6,399 bases of DNA from Fidelibacterota bacterium UBA7303 (GCA_002471805.1 DKQR01000157.1:1-6399); one strand, 5' to 3'; shown: positions 1-6,167, counted from the first letter of the stretch. Notes: a model not told the origin generated them from the letters alone. A program made the numbers and translations.

Positions 1-174
1 TACAAGGTCATTTCCTGCATGATGTTTAAACATACCAAAATGTGGGGCATAATTCAGATTAAATGGGCTATGGGTCAGCTTTTGTTCTGATATTGAGTTT
101 GCCAGGAGTCCGGAACTGATGAATGGAGCCGATGCCAGGGAAAGTCCTTTTTTTAAAAATGATCTTCTTTTCAT
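1..174 (-). CDS. Tat-exported hydroxypyruvate-isomerase-like TIM-barrel protein (N-terminal part, cut by window edge)
   Basis: Only the first 58 codons lie in the window; the frame is open to base 1. The protein begins MKRRSFLKKGLSLASAP, a near-consensus twin-arginine signal (RRSFLK, then a small hydrophobic stretch to about residue 25), so export by Tat is predicted. After the leader comes the segment FNLNYAPHFGMFKHHAG (about residues 38-54), which I recognise as the start of the first beta-strand region of sugar phosphate isomerase/epimerase TIM-barrel proteins annotated as hydroxypyruvate isomerase-like (xylose isomerase-like fold). The metal ligands and catalytic residues lie outside the window, so substrate and activity cannot be read. 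The start lies three bases after the stop of the oxidoreductase gene, with a weak GGA about 8 bases upstream, so it is very likely the next gene of the same operon. Family assignment rests on recalled resemblance of a short segment. Confidence 0.75.
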   Translation of the reverse strand, partial: MKRRSFLKKGLSLASAPFISSGLLANSISEQKLTHSPFNLNYAPHFGMFKHHAGNDLV

Positions 175-177
175 AGT

Positions 178-1512
178 TTATCCAAATTGTGTTACACCAG
201 GAACCGGAACTGGATATTGTCCATTCTTATCCGGCAGTACCGGTGCAGTATCGTTAAATGAATGTAATTCAGGAACAAGTTTATGATCAAAACTCATTGC
301 TTCGTCCCAGGTAATCACCTGTCCGGAATAGGTCACCATCCGGCCAAGGATTGCTGTCATGGTTGCTTCTGCCCCCCGACCTGTATCATCCATCCTGTAG
401 TCCCCAGCGCGGATGGCAGCAAATAATTCATTATGTTCTTGCTGATAGGGATTTATATCTTTTTCACCATCATGGTCATATAAAACCCGGCCTCTTTTTG
501 ATTTAATCACACCATAGTGTGCACTGTTTACGATCACATCTCCCCTAGTGCCCTGGAATCTTTCATCCACGCGATTCATACATCCCTCCTGATGCCGGCA
601 CTGGCTGGCTATGACCTGACCGTTCGGGTAAGTAAATTCTACAAAATGATGATCAAAAATTTGCCCGTGATCCGGACCTTTCCGTACCTGCCTGCCTCCC
701 ATTCCTTGAGCAGATAAAGGAACTGAGCCAATGAACCAGTTGGCAATATCTATATTATGGATGTGCTGTTCTAAAATGTGATCGCCGCACAGCCAGTTAA
801 AGTAATACCAGTTTCGCATTTGATATTCCAATTCTGTTTGCCGGGGTTTTCGCGGCCTGACCCAGACACCGCTGCTGTTCCAGTATACCTGGCCCGAGAC
901 AATGTCACCTATCCGGCCATAATCAATCATTTTTTTAATAATCCTATAATTCTTCTGGTAGTGCCGCTGCAGGCCCACAACTACATTTAATTTTTTTTGC
1001 TGGGCTTCTTTCCCGGCGGCTAAAACTTTTTTGATGCCTGCCACATCTGTAGCCAAAGGCTTTTCCATGAACACATGTTTATTCCGGGAAATAGCATATT
1101 CAAAATGGAGAGGGCGGAACCCGGGCGGTGTCGTCAAAATAACTGTATCCGCCATCTCAATAGCTTTTTTATAGCCATCGAAACCTATAAAAATCCTTTC
1201 GGCATTTACATTAATCCGATCAGTATCTGCATATTTTTTTGAAAGCGATTGAAAGCACGTATCAGCCTGATCCGGGAATACATCTGCCATGGCTACCAAG
1301 CGGACGCCCGGGTCCGCTTCCAAAGCCTGGGAGGCAGCACCGGTCCCACGTCCGCCGCATCCAATGAGAGCAATTTTGATCTCTCCCTCTATGGAAGTCA
1401 TCTTTTTTGTTGCCCCTGGCAGAATGTTAAACAAAACACTCCCCGCTGTGGCCTTGGATGTATATTCTAAAAATGTTCTCCTATTCATTTGATTCTTTCG
1501 CTTTTTCTTCAT
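178..1512 (-). CDS. Tat-exported Gfo/Idh/MocA family oxidoreductase
   Basis: The product has 444 residues and is a nucleotide-dependent dehydrogenase-like protein that probably acts on a sugar or cyclitol outside the cytoplasm. The N-terminus carries a twin-arginine motif (NRRTFLEY, residues 10-17) and a modest hydrophobic stretch. The Rossmann segment IALIGCGGRGTG (47-58) holds the GxGxxG dinucleotide-binding turn, and FMEKPLATD (148-156) contains the family EKP motif (Lys151). The C-terminal signature GDHILEQHIHNIDIANWF (243-260) has the family His at 252 and Asp at 255, but the usual Asp four residues before the His is Glu248. The start at 1512 is chosen over an in-frame ATG at 1542 because it avoids a 28-base overlap with the preceding gene and has an AAGGA site 9 bases upstream. 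An ATG at 1488 (MNRRTF) is also possible but lacks a good ribosome site. GH109 glycosidases share this fold, so a hydrolase role cannot be excluded; the true substrate is unknown. Confidence 0.9.
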   Translation of the reverse strand: MKKKRKNQMNRRTFLEYTSKATAGSVLFNILPGATKKMTSIEGEIKIALIGCGGRGTGAASQALEADPGVRLVAMADVFPDQADTCFQSLSKKYADTDRINVNAERIFIGFDGYKKAIEMADTVILTTPPGFRPLHFEYAISRNKHVFMEKPLATDVAGIKKVLAAGKEAQQKKLNVVVGLQRHYQKNYRIIKKMIDYGRIGDIVSGQVYWNSSGVWVRPRKPRQTELEYQMRNWYYFNWLCGDHILEQHIHNIDIANWFIGSVPLSAQGMGGRQVRKGPDHGQIFDHHFVEFTYPNGQVIASQCRHQEGCMNRVDERFQGTRGDVIVNSAHYGVIKSKRGRVLYDHDGEKDINPYQQEHNELFAAIRAGDYRMDDTGRGAEATMTAILGRMVTYSGQVITWDEAMSFDHKLVPELHSFNDTAPVLPDKNGQYPVPVPGVTQFG

Positions 1513-1514
1513 TG

Positions 1515-2474
1515 TCAAAATTCCTTTTTGGGCGACACCCAATAGTATTTTAATTCATCCCGGGGTGGTATTATCCGAGGTCTGATAATTCGAAACCCAA
1601 CATGGGTAGCATCCGTATGCCACCATAGACTTTTTGGTATCTGAGGGTCCCGCTCCTTCCAGCGTTTCTTGGAAAATCCTCTTGATGCGGATCGTAGCTG
1701 ATCTGCTTCATCTTTAAATGAACCACCGCGGACAACTCTCGGATAAATAGCTTTTTTCTTTTTAAGCGGATTATTTGCTTCAGATTGCCTGTCAATATAT
1801 CCTTTAGGATCATAGCTGTCCAAGACCCATTCTGCGGCATTCCCATGCATATCATACAATCCATTACCATTCGATATTTTCAATCCGCTTTTTTTAAGTT
1901 TCCCACCACTGTTTTTTTTATACCAGCCGTATTTATGAAGTTCATGGTTTTGGTTTCCAAATGAGTAGGCTGTTTGGTGCCCGGCCCTGCAGGCATGTTC
2001 CCATTCAGCCTCGGTTGGCAGACGATAATAATGCCCGGTTTTCGCTGTGAGCCATTTACAAAATTGAGATGCAGCGTATTGTGTTATATTTACAGCAGGA
2101 TATCCTGCTTTATTCAAATTCATATAGGGCACAGTGGCGCCGCTTACACCATCAATATCTAATTCTATACTTCCTTTTGGGCTTCCTGAATGATCGATTC
2201 GGCGAGTGAGAAATAATTCATAATGATTCCAGGAGATCTCAAGATTGCTCATCCAGAAATCATCTACCATAGCCGGATGAATCGGTCCCTCATCTTCATT
2301 TCTCCCTTTTTCATTTTTTGGGCTCCCCATTTTGAATTCACCGCCTTTAATCGGCACCATTGGAATAGAAAGGTTTGAACCTGGAATATCCTGTTTGTAG
2401 GCATGAAAGGATTGAGCCTGGCCTTGTGCGGCATTAATAAAAAGAGCCAGAAAAAAGACCGGCAAATACTGCAT
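1515..2474 (-). CDS. Secreted SUMF1/FGE-fold domain protein lacking the formylglycine-generating cysteines
   Basis: The product has 319 residues. An N-terminal hydrophobic leader (residues 1-18, possible signal peptidase I site AQG/QA) predicts export, although its n-region has no basic residue. The rest matches the FGE-sulfatase (SUMF1, PF03781) fold: PIKGGEFKMGS (41-51), YPAVNITQYAASQFCKWL (125-142), YRLPTEAEWEHACRAG (150-165), GLYDMHGNAAEWVLD (205-219), RVVRGGSF (246-253) and HVGFRI (291-296). True formylglycine-generating enzymes carry a Cys pair just after the RGGS motif; here that stretch (KDEADQLRSASR, 254-265) has none, and the only cysteines are Cys139 and Cys162. Sulfatase maturation is therefore unlikely, and a binding or structural role, or another activity of the fold, is more plausible. 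The ATG sits three bases after the nitroreductase stop with no clear Shine-Dalgarno site, suggesting translational coupling. The exact function is not known. Confidence 0.88.
   Translation of the reverse strand: MQYLPVFFLALFINAAQGQAQSFHAYKQDIPGSNLSIPMVPIKGGEFKMGSPKNEKGRNEDEGPIHPAMVDDFWMSNLEISWNHYELFLTRRIDHSGSPKGSIELDIDGVSGATVPYMNLNKAGYPAVNITQYAASQFCKWLTAKTGHYYRLPTEAEWEHACRAGHQTAYSFGNQNHELHKYGWYKKNSGGKLKKSGLKISNGNGLYDMHGNAAEWVLDSYDPKGYIDRQSEANNPLKKKKAIYPRVVRGGSFKDEADQLRSASRGFSKKRWKERDPQIPKSLWWHTDATHVGFRIIRPRIIPPRDELKYYWVSPKKEF
1522..1529 (-). promoter_or_regulatory. Ribosome binding site deciding the oxidoreductase start
   Basis: On the minus strand the sequence reads AAAAAGGA, placing AGGA 9 bases before the ATG at 1512. 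The site lies inside the last codons of the SUMF1-fold gene. It supports a start two bases after that gene's TGA rather than the longer reading from 1542 or the shorter one at 1488. Confidence 0.65.
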
Positions 2475-2477
2475 GGA

Positions 2478-3131
2478 TTAAATTGTCGAGGAAATTTCTG
2501 TGAACGATTTCTTTTTTAAATCCGGGACTCTGGCATCATTGGTGGGATATCCAACAGGGATCAGTAAAACCGCTTTTTCATTTTCTGGCCGATTCAGGAT
2601 TTTTCCCAGGAAACCCATGGGGCTGGGTGTATGTGTGAGTGTTGCCAAACCAGCGTGGTGCAATGCTGTCAGCAAAACCCCGGAAGCGATTCCAACCGAT
2701 TCATTCACATAGTAGTTTTTTCTCTTCCTATCCCCTGACAAATCATAATTTATTTTAAAAACTACTATTAAATAAGGTGCTGTTTCCAAAAACGGTTTAT
2801 GCCAATCGGTCCCGAACTGATTAAGATCTGCAAGCCATTCATCCGGAGCACGGTGAGTGTAAAACTCCTTTTCTTCTTTTTCAGCGGCAATGCGGATTTT
2901 CTGTTTTACTACGGGGTCTTTTACAACTGCAAAATGCCAGGGTTGTTTGTTTGCGCCTGAGGGGGCGGCGCCTGCCGCTCTGATAGTATTTTCAATAATT
3001 TCCAGAGGGACGTGCTTGTTCGAGAAATCCCGGACGGTCCGTCTTGTTCTCATCTGTGCCAGGAACAATCTGGAACGGTTTAACATCTCGGATTCCGGAT
3101 AGGTATCAAATTCCAATTTCTGAAATGCCAT
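2478..3131 (-). CDS. Nitroreductase-family flavoprotein, iodotyrosine deiodinase (IYD)-like
   Basis: The product has 217 residues, is soluble, has no signal peptide, and is expected to bind FMN as a dimer. It follows the IYD branch of the nitroreductase superfamily along its length: RTRRTVRDFS (28-37, FMN phosphate region), AAPSGANKQPWHFAVV (55-70), KIRIAAEKEEKEFY (78-91), APYLIVVFK (118-126), YYVNESVGIA (140-149), GLATLTHTPSPMGFL (161-175) and NEKAVLLIPVGYP (184-196). By manual alignment with human IYD, the residues that contact the iodotyrosine zwitterion (Glu157, Tyr161, Lys182) correspond to Glu87, Tyr91 and Lys112 with identical spacing (+4, +21). This family reductively dehalogenates halotyrosines; bacterial members exist. 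It is the first gene of a four-gene minus-strand run, with a strong TGAGGA site 8 bases before the ATG. The specific substrate remains inference; a flavin reductase or nitroreductase role is the alternative. Confidence 0.9.
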   Translation of the reverse strand: MAFQKLEFDTYPESEMLNRSRLFLAQMRTRRTVRDFSNKHVPLEIIENTIRAAGAAPSGANKQPWHFAVVKDPVVKQKIRIAAEKEEKEFYTHRAPDEWLADLNQFGTDWHKPFLETAPYLIVVFKINYDLSGDRKRKNYYVNESVGIASGVLLTALHHAGLATLTHTPSPMGFLGKILNRPENEKAVLLIPVGYPTNDARVPDLKKKSFTEISSTI

Positions 3132-3139
3132 GGTCTAAA

Positions 3140-3145
3140 TCCTCA
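3140..3145 (-). promoter_or_regulatory. Strong ribosome binding site of the IYD-like gene
   Basis: The minus strand reads TGAGGA ending 8 bases before the ATG at 3131. It is the best Shine-Dalgarno match in the minus-strand operon, consistent with this being the first gene. The next gene has no comparable site. Confidence 0.7.
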
Positions 3146-3165
3146 CTAATTTTTTGTCATCCAAG

Positions 3166-3178
3166 TTACAATTTGTAA
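3166..3178. repeat. Short perfect dyad in the leader of the minus-strand operon
   Basis: TTACAA and TTGTAA form a perfect 6-base inverted repeat around a single central T. It lies between the predicted minus-strand transcription start and the ATG at 3131, where a bound repressor could block transcription. It may be an operator, but no known regulator consensus is recognised. Confidence 0.4.
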
Positions 3179-3192
3179 TATTCACATCTATC

Positions 3193-3223
3193 AATATACA
3201 CTCAGACTATTCCCTTGTTTCAA
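3193..3223 (-). promoter_or_regulatory. Candidate sigma-70-type promoter for the minus-strand operon
   Basis: On the minus strand TTGAAA (3223-3218) and TATATT (3198-3193) each match five of six consensus bases. The 19-base spacer is longer than ideal. A transcript would start near 3186, giving a leader of about 55 bases before the ATG at 3131. The prediction is by eye and, if the host uses Bacteroidetes-type promoters, these boxes may not apply. Confidence 0.35.
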
Positions 3224-3257
3224 CGTTTATTGGTTTGGTATTCGCCATTAAGAATTA

Positions 3258-3281
3258 TTAATAAATATGGTTCTTTATTAA
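3258..3281. repeat. Perfect 8-base inverted repeat between the divergent promoters
   Basis: TTAATAAA (3258-3265) and TTTATTAA (3274-3281) are perfect reverse complements separated by 8 bases. The element lies upstream of both candidate promoters, a suitable place for a regulator acting on both genes. There is no T-tract after a GC stem, so it is not a terminator. The AT-rich composition makes chance occurrence possible. Confidence 0.4.
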
Positions 3282-3294
3282 ACCGATGGTCTAA

Positions 3295-3324
3295 TTTACT
3301 TTATTGATTATTTGTAATTATAAA
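3295..3324 (+). promoter_or_regulatory. Candidate sigma-70-type promoter for the P1 peptidase gene
   Basis: TTTACT (3295-3300, four of six consensus bases) and TATAAA (3319-3324, five of six) are separated by 18 bases. Transcription would start near 3331, leaving about 28 bases before the ATG at 3359. The region is AT-rich, so chance matches are likely; confidence is low. Confidence 0.3.
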
Positions 3325-3346
3325 TATCCCTGCTTTGATTTCTTAT

Positions 3347-3351
3347 GGGGG
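3347..3351 (+). promoter_or_regulatory. Ribosome binding site deciding the P1 peptidase start
   Basis: GGGGG lies 7 bases before the ATG at 3359. An upstream in-frame TTG at 3335 would place this run inside the coding region, so the ATG is preferred. Confidence 0.6.
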
Positions 3352-3358
3352 TTTTACA

Positions 3359-4522
3359 ATGAAGAAACATGAAATACTATTCTTAATTCCACTACTCTTT
3401 CATACGGGAAATATGACAAAGGCAAAAGATCGAGCCCGGGACCTGGGTATTCCCTTTCAGGGAACACCGGGGCTGTTGAATGCAATCACCGATGTAGCCG
3501 GGGTTCAGGTGGGGCATAGTACCATTATTTCCGGCTCAGGGAAACTTATTGTTGGTAAAGGCCCCGTACGAACTGGTGTTTCAGCAGTTCTTCCAAGAGG
3601 GGCAAACAGCATGCAGGATCCAGTGTTCGCCGGCTGGTACAGTTTGAACGGAAACGGTGAAATGACAGGGACAACCTGGGTTGAAGAATCGGGCCTTTTG
3701 GAAGGTCCTGTAATGATTACCAATACCCATAGCGTTGGTGTTGTTCGAGATGCAGTCATTGCCTGGCGGGTTAAACAGGGGAAGCCCGATCCCGGTGGTT
3801 ATTGGTGGTCCCTACCCGTTGTGGCAGAAACATATGATGGTTTTTTAAACGACATCAATGGCTTTCACGTCCAGGAAAAACATGTGTTTGAATCCTTGAA
3901 AAACACAACATCCGGATCTGTGCAGGAGGGCTCTGTGGGTGGAGGCACCGGAATGGTCTGCCACGGATTTAAAGGGGGTATTGGTACATCCTCAAGGATT
4001 TTTTCTATACAGGGCACGCAATATACTCTGGGAGTTTTGGTACAGGCCAATTATGGCGCGCGAAAAGACCTGACTATTGCAGGTGTACCTGTGGGAACAG
4101 AGATCCCGGACCTGCAGCGGGAAAGACACACGGCACAAACATTCCACGAAGGTGACGGATCCATCATTGTTGTGGTGGCCACGGATGTACCGCTGATTTC
4201 CCACCAGTTGAAAAGGCTGGCTCGTCGTGTTCCTCTGGGTATTGCCCGGGTGGGCACTGTGGCTCATAACGGCTCGGGGGATATTTTTATAGCATTTTCC
4301 ACGGCCAATTCCGGTGCAGGGTTTAAACAGAATATTGCCCAGATTGAGATGTTACCCAATGAATTTCTAAATCCCGTGTTTACTGCCACGGTTCAGGCAA
4401 CAGAAGAGGCTATCATCAATGCACTCATGGCTGCAGAAACCATGGAAGGGATTAACAATAATAAAGTGTATGCGTTGCCCCATGATCGGCTCAAAAAGAT
4501 CATGCGGAAATACAACCGTTAA
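3359..4522 (+). CDS. P1 family peptidase (S58, DmpA/BapA-type self-processing aminopeptidase)
   Basis: The product has 387 residues and resembles L-aminopeptidase D-Ala-esterase DmpA and beta-peptidyl aminopeptidase BapA, Ntn-type hydrolases made as a precursor that cleaves itself into alpha and beta chains. Landmarks: RARDLGIPFQGTPGLLNAITD (26-45 region), TNTHSVGVVRDAVI (121-134), ETYDGFLNDING (157-168), GGGTGMVCHGFKGGIGT (194-210), VQANYG (228-233), HEGDGSIIVVVATD (263-276) and HNGSGDIF (303-310). The predicted cleavage is Gly267/Ser268, with Ser268 the new N-terminal nucleophile. Tyr159 and Asn231 match DmpA Tyr146 and Asn218 with the same 72-residue spacing, and Ser306 matches the recalled BapA Ser288. 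A hydrophobic leader (residues 5-16) suggests export but is weak. The start at 3359 is preferred over an upstream TTG at 3335 because GGGGG lies 7 bases before it. Natural substrates could be N-terminal residues of short peptides, D-esters or beta-peptides; which of these cannot be told here. Confidence 0.92.
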   Translation: MKKHEILFLIPLLFHTGNMTKAKDRARDLGIPFQGTPGLLNAITDVAGVQVGHSTIISGSGKLIVGKGPVRTGVSAVLPRGANSMQDPVFAGWYSLNGNGEMTGTTWVEESGLLEGPVMITNTHSVGVVRDAVIAWRVKQGKPDPGGYWWSLPVVAETYDGFLNDINGFHVQEKHVFESLKNTTSGSVQEGSVGGGTGMVCHGFKGGIGTSSRIFSIQGTQYTLGVLVQANYGARKDLTIAGVPVGTEIPDLQRERHTAQTFHEGDGSIIVVVATDVPLISHQLKRLARRVPLGIARVGTVAHNGSGDIFIAFSTANSGAGFKQNIAQIEMLPNEFLNPVFTATVQATEEAIINALMAAETMEGINNNKVYALPHDRLKKIMRKYNR

Positions 4523-4575
4523 AACTCATCTGAAACAATGCCTCTGACAGTTAACGTAGCGAGTGCGGTGAACTG

Positions 4576-4776
4576 ATGATTCGCACCACGTTTAGAATCA
4601 CACTGGGGATTGTACTGGTAATTATCGGTTTGATCGGCGGATTCATTCCTATATTCCAGGGTTGGTTGTTCGGCATCCCCGGTCTCATTATTTTGGCAGA
4701 TTATTTCCCACCTTTTAAACGCATTCTCAACTGGGCAAAAGGAAAAGCGGGATTGGATAAAAAACCAATTGATTAA
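4576..4776 (+). CDS. Small two-helix membrane protein, PGPGW-like
   Basis: The product has 66 residues. Two hydrophobic segments are visible, about residues 7-25 and 27-42, joined by a short turn around GGFIPIFQGW (21-30), followed by a basic cytoplasm-type tail (KRILNWAKGKAGLDKK). The pattern of a first helix, G-x-x-x-P, a G-W pair and then a G-x-P-G-L-x-I-L helix resembles the putative transmembrane PGPGW family (PF09656) and related small DUF454-like proteins, whose function is not established. The gene starts 53 bases after the peptidase stop in the same direction, with GGTGA 5-9 bases ahead of the ATG, and ends 98 bases before purA. It may be cotranscribed with the peptidase. The family call is by eye; that it is a real gene is supported by its composition and spacing. 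Confidence 0.75.
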   Translation: MIRTTFRITLGIVLVIIGLIGGFIPIFQGWLFGIPGLIILADYFPPFKRILNWAKGKAGLDKKPID

Positions 4777-4874
4777 GCGTTTTATTCATCAGTAATCCAC
4801 CGTAATCTTTCTCTCCTATTTTTATATATTAGTGACTGCTAACGCCTTCCTACAAATCCTGCCTTGGGCATTTC

Positions 4875-6167
4875 ATGTCAGCCAAGCGGTCTAAAATTAC
4901 AGCAGTTGTCGGTGCCCAATGGGGAGATGAGGGCAAGGGCAAAATAACAGATTTTTTCGCCTGTGATTCCCATTATGTGGTCCGTTTCCATGGGGGTAAT
5001 AATGCAGGACATACTGTCATTGTCAACGGTAATACTTTCAAACTCCATCTTATTCCCTCTGGTATTATCTATGGCGAACCCATGTCCATCATTGGTAATG
5101 GCGTGGTGGTAGATCCTAAAGCACTGCTGGATGAGATCGCTTATGTAAAAGAAAAAGGCATCGACCCCAAGCTCATGGTGAGCGATCGTGCTCATGTGAT
5201 TATGCCGTATCATATCGCTCTGGACAGCGCCCTTTCCGGACATCAAGGAGGTCTGGCAGCGGGCAGTACCAACCGGGGGATTGCACCTGTTTATGCGGAT
5301 AAAATGTTCCGCAACGGCATTCGCATGATCGACCTTTTGGAACCACCGGTATTCCAAGAAAAACTGGAAAAAGGATATGCCTTTGCCAAGGGGCTTATAG
5401 TGAAGTCCCTTGAACGGTCTTTAGATATGACCGTCAATGAAATCTTTGATACTTATGTGGCGTACGGAAAAGCGCTGGCACCCTACATTTGTGATACATC
5501 CATCGAATTGTACAGCGCTCACAAAGCAGGGAAATCAATTTTATTTGAGGGCGCCCAGGGTATCAGCCTGGACGTGGACCATGGTATTTATCCTTATACT
5601 ACATCCAGCAATACAGCTGCTGGTCATATTTCCACCGGAACCGGGGTCAGTTTCCGGGATATTGATCGCATTATCGGTGTAGTGAAAGCCTACTTAAGCC
5701 GCGTGGGTGAAAGCCCCCTGCCATCTGAAATTCACGGTGATGAAGCAGATGCTTTGCGGGAAAAAGGCGGCGAATACGGAACCACCACTGGGCGACCCCG
5801 GCGAGTGGGTTGGCTGGACCTAGTGCAGGTTCGGCAGGCAGTGCGGGTCAACGGCCTTACGGAGATTGCCCTGACTAAATTGGATATCCTAAACGGATTT
5901 GAATCTCTTCCTGTTTGTGTCGGCTACGACGTGGAGGGCAGCATCCTCAAGGAAATGCCCGCTAGTCTGATCCAGTATCGGAAAGCCAAGCCTGTTTATC
6001 GTACACTACAGGGATGGGACAACCTTCCTGAAAATATTTGGGATGAAGGGTATGATGCGTTTCCTCAAACCTTAAAAGATTATATCAATTTTATTGAGCA
6101 TGAAGTAGACTGTCCCGTGAAGATTGTTTCTGTAGGGCCCCAGCGCCACGAGACCATTATCAGGTAA
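4875..6167 (+). CDS. purA: Adenylosuccinate synthetase
   Basis: The product has 430 residues, a normal length. It joins IMP and aspartate using GTP to make adenylosuccinate, the first committed step from IMP to AMP, in the cytoplasm. The N-terminal signature VVGAQWGDEGKGK (11-23) carries the P-loop-like GDEGKGK with catalytic Asp18; RFHGGNNAGHTV (37-48) carries His46, and the 28-residue spacing equals that of E. coli Asp13 to His41. Other family blocks are FEGAQG (224-229), YPYTTSSN (239-246), GTTTGRPRRVGW (302-313) with the aspartate-binding loop, TKLDILNG (334-341) for guanine recognition, and a C-terminus ending VGPQRHETI. No strong Shine-Dalgarno site precedes the ATG at 4875; this start is chosen because it gives the family-typical N-terminus. 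The stop TAA overlaps the next ATG by one base, so purA is translated together with purL. It appears intact. Confidence 0.98.
   Translation: MSAKRSKITAVVGAQWGDEGKGKITDFFACDSHYVVRFHGGNNAGHTVIVNGNTFKLHLIPSGIIYGEPMSIIGNGVVVDPKALLDEIAYVKEKGIDPKLMVSDRAHVIMPYHIALDSALSGHQGGLAAGSTNRGIAPVYADKMFRNGIRMIDLLEPPVFQEKLEKGYAFAKGLIVKSLERSLDMTVNEIFDTYVAYGKALAPYICDTSIELYSAHKAGKSILFEGAQGISLDVDHGIYPYTTSSNTAAGHISTGTGVSFRDIDRIIGVVKAYLSRVGESPLPSEIHGDEADALREKGGEYGTTTGRPRRVGWLDLVQVRQAVRVNGLTEIALTKLDILNGFESLPVCVGYDVEGSILKEMPASLIQYRKAKPVYRTLQGWDNLPENIWDEGYDAFPQTLKDYINFIEHEVDCPVKIVSVGPQRHETIIR

Noticed and set aside
1513..1542. Longer oxidoreductase start at 1542
   Set aside because: It would add ten residues before the Tat leader and overlap the previous gene by 28 bases, while the start at 1512 has a well-placed AAGGA.
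1515..2474. Annotation as a sulfatase-modifying formylglycine-generating enzyme
   Set aside because: The required cysteine pair after RGGS is absent and no sulfatase is seen in the window.
3130..3294. The nine-base word ATGGTCTAA occurs twice (3130-3138 and 3286-3294)
   Set aside because: One copy overlaps the start region of the IYD-like gene on the opposite strand and the spacing serves no evident purpose; likely chance.
4548..4575. Possible hairpin (CAGTT with AACTG) that could cover the ribosome site of the small membrane protein gene
   Set aside because: Only five paired bases around an 18-base loop, with one mismatch before two further pairs; too weak to call a regulatory structure or terminator.
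4825..4830. TATATT as a -10 box for a separate purA promoter
   Set aside because: No acceptable -35 box at 16-18 bases upstream and no extended -10 motif, and the area is T-rich.
4777..4874. Terminator between the small membrane gene and purA
   Set aside because: No GC-rich stem followed by a T-run; the only complementary words (GCGTT and AACGC) are about 60 bases apart.
4878..5357. A 159-codon open frame on the minus strand inside purA
   Set aside because: It lies wholly within the purA coding region, its translation shows no recognisable domain, and it is explained by the codon pattern of purA.
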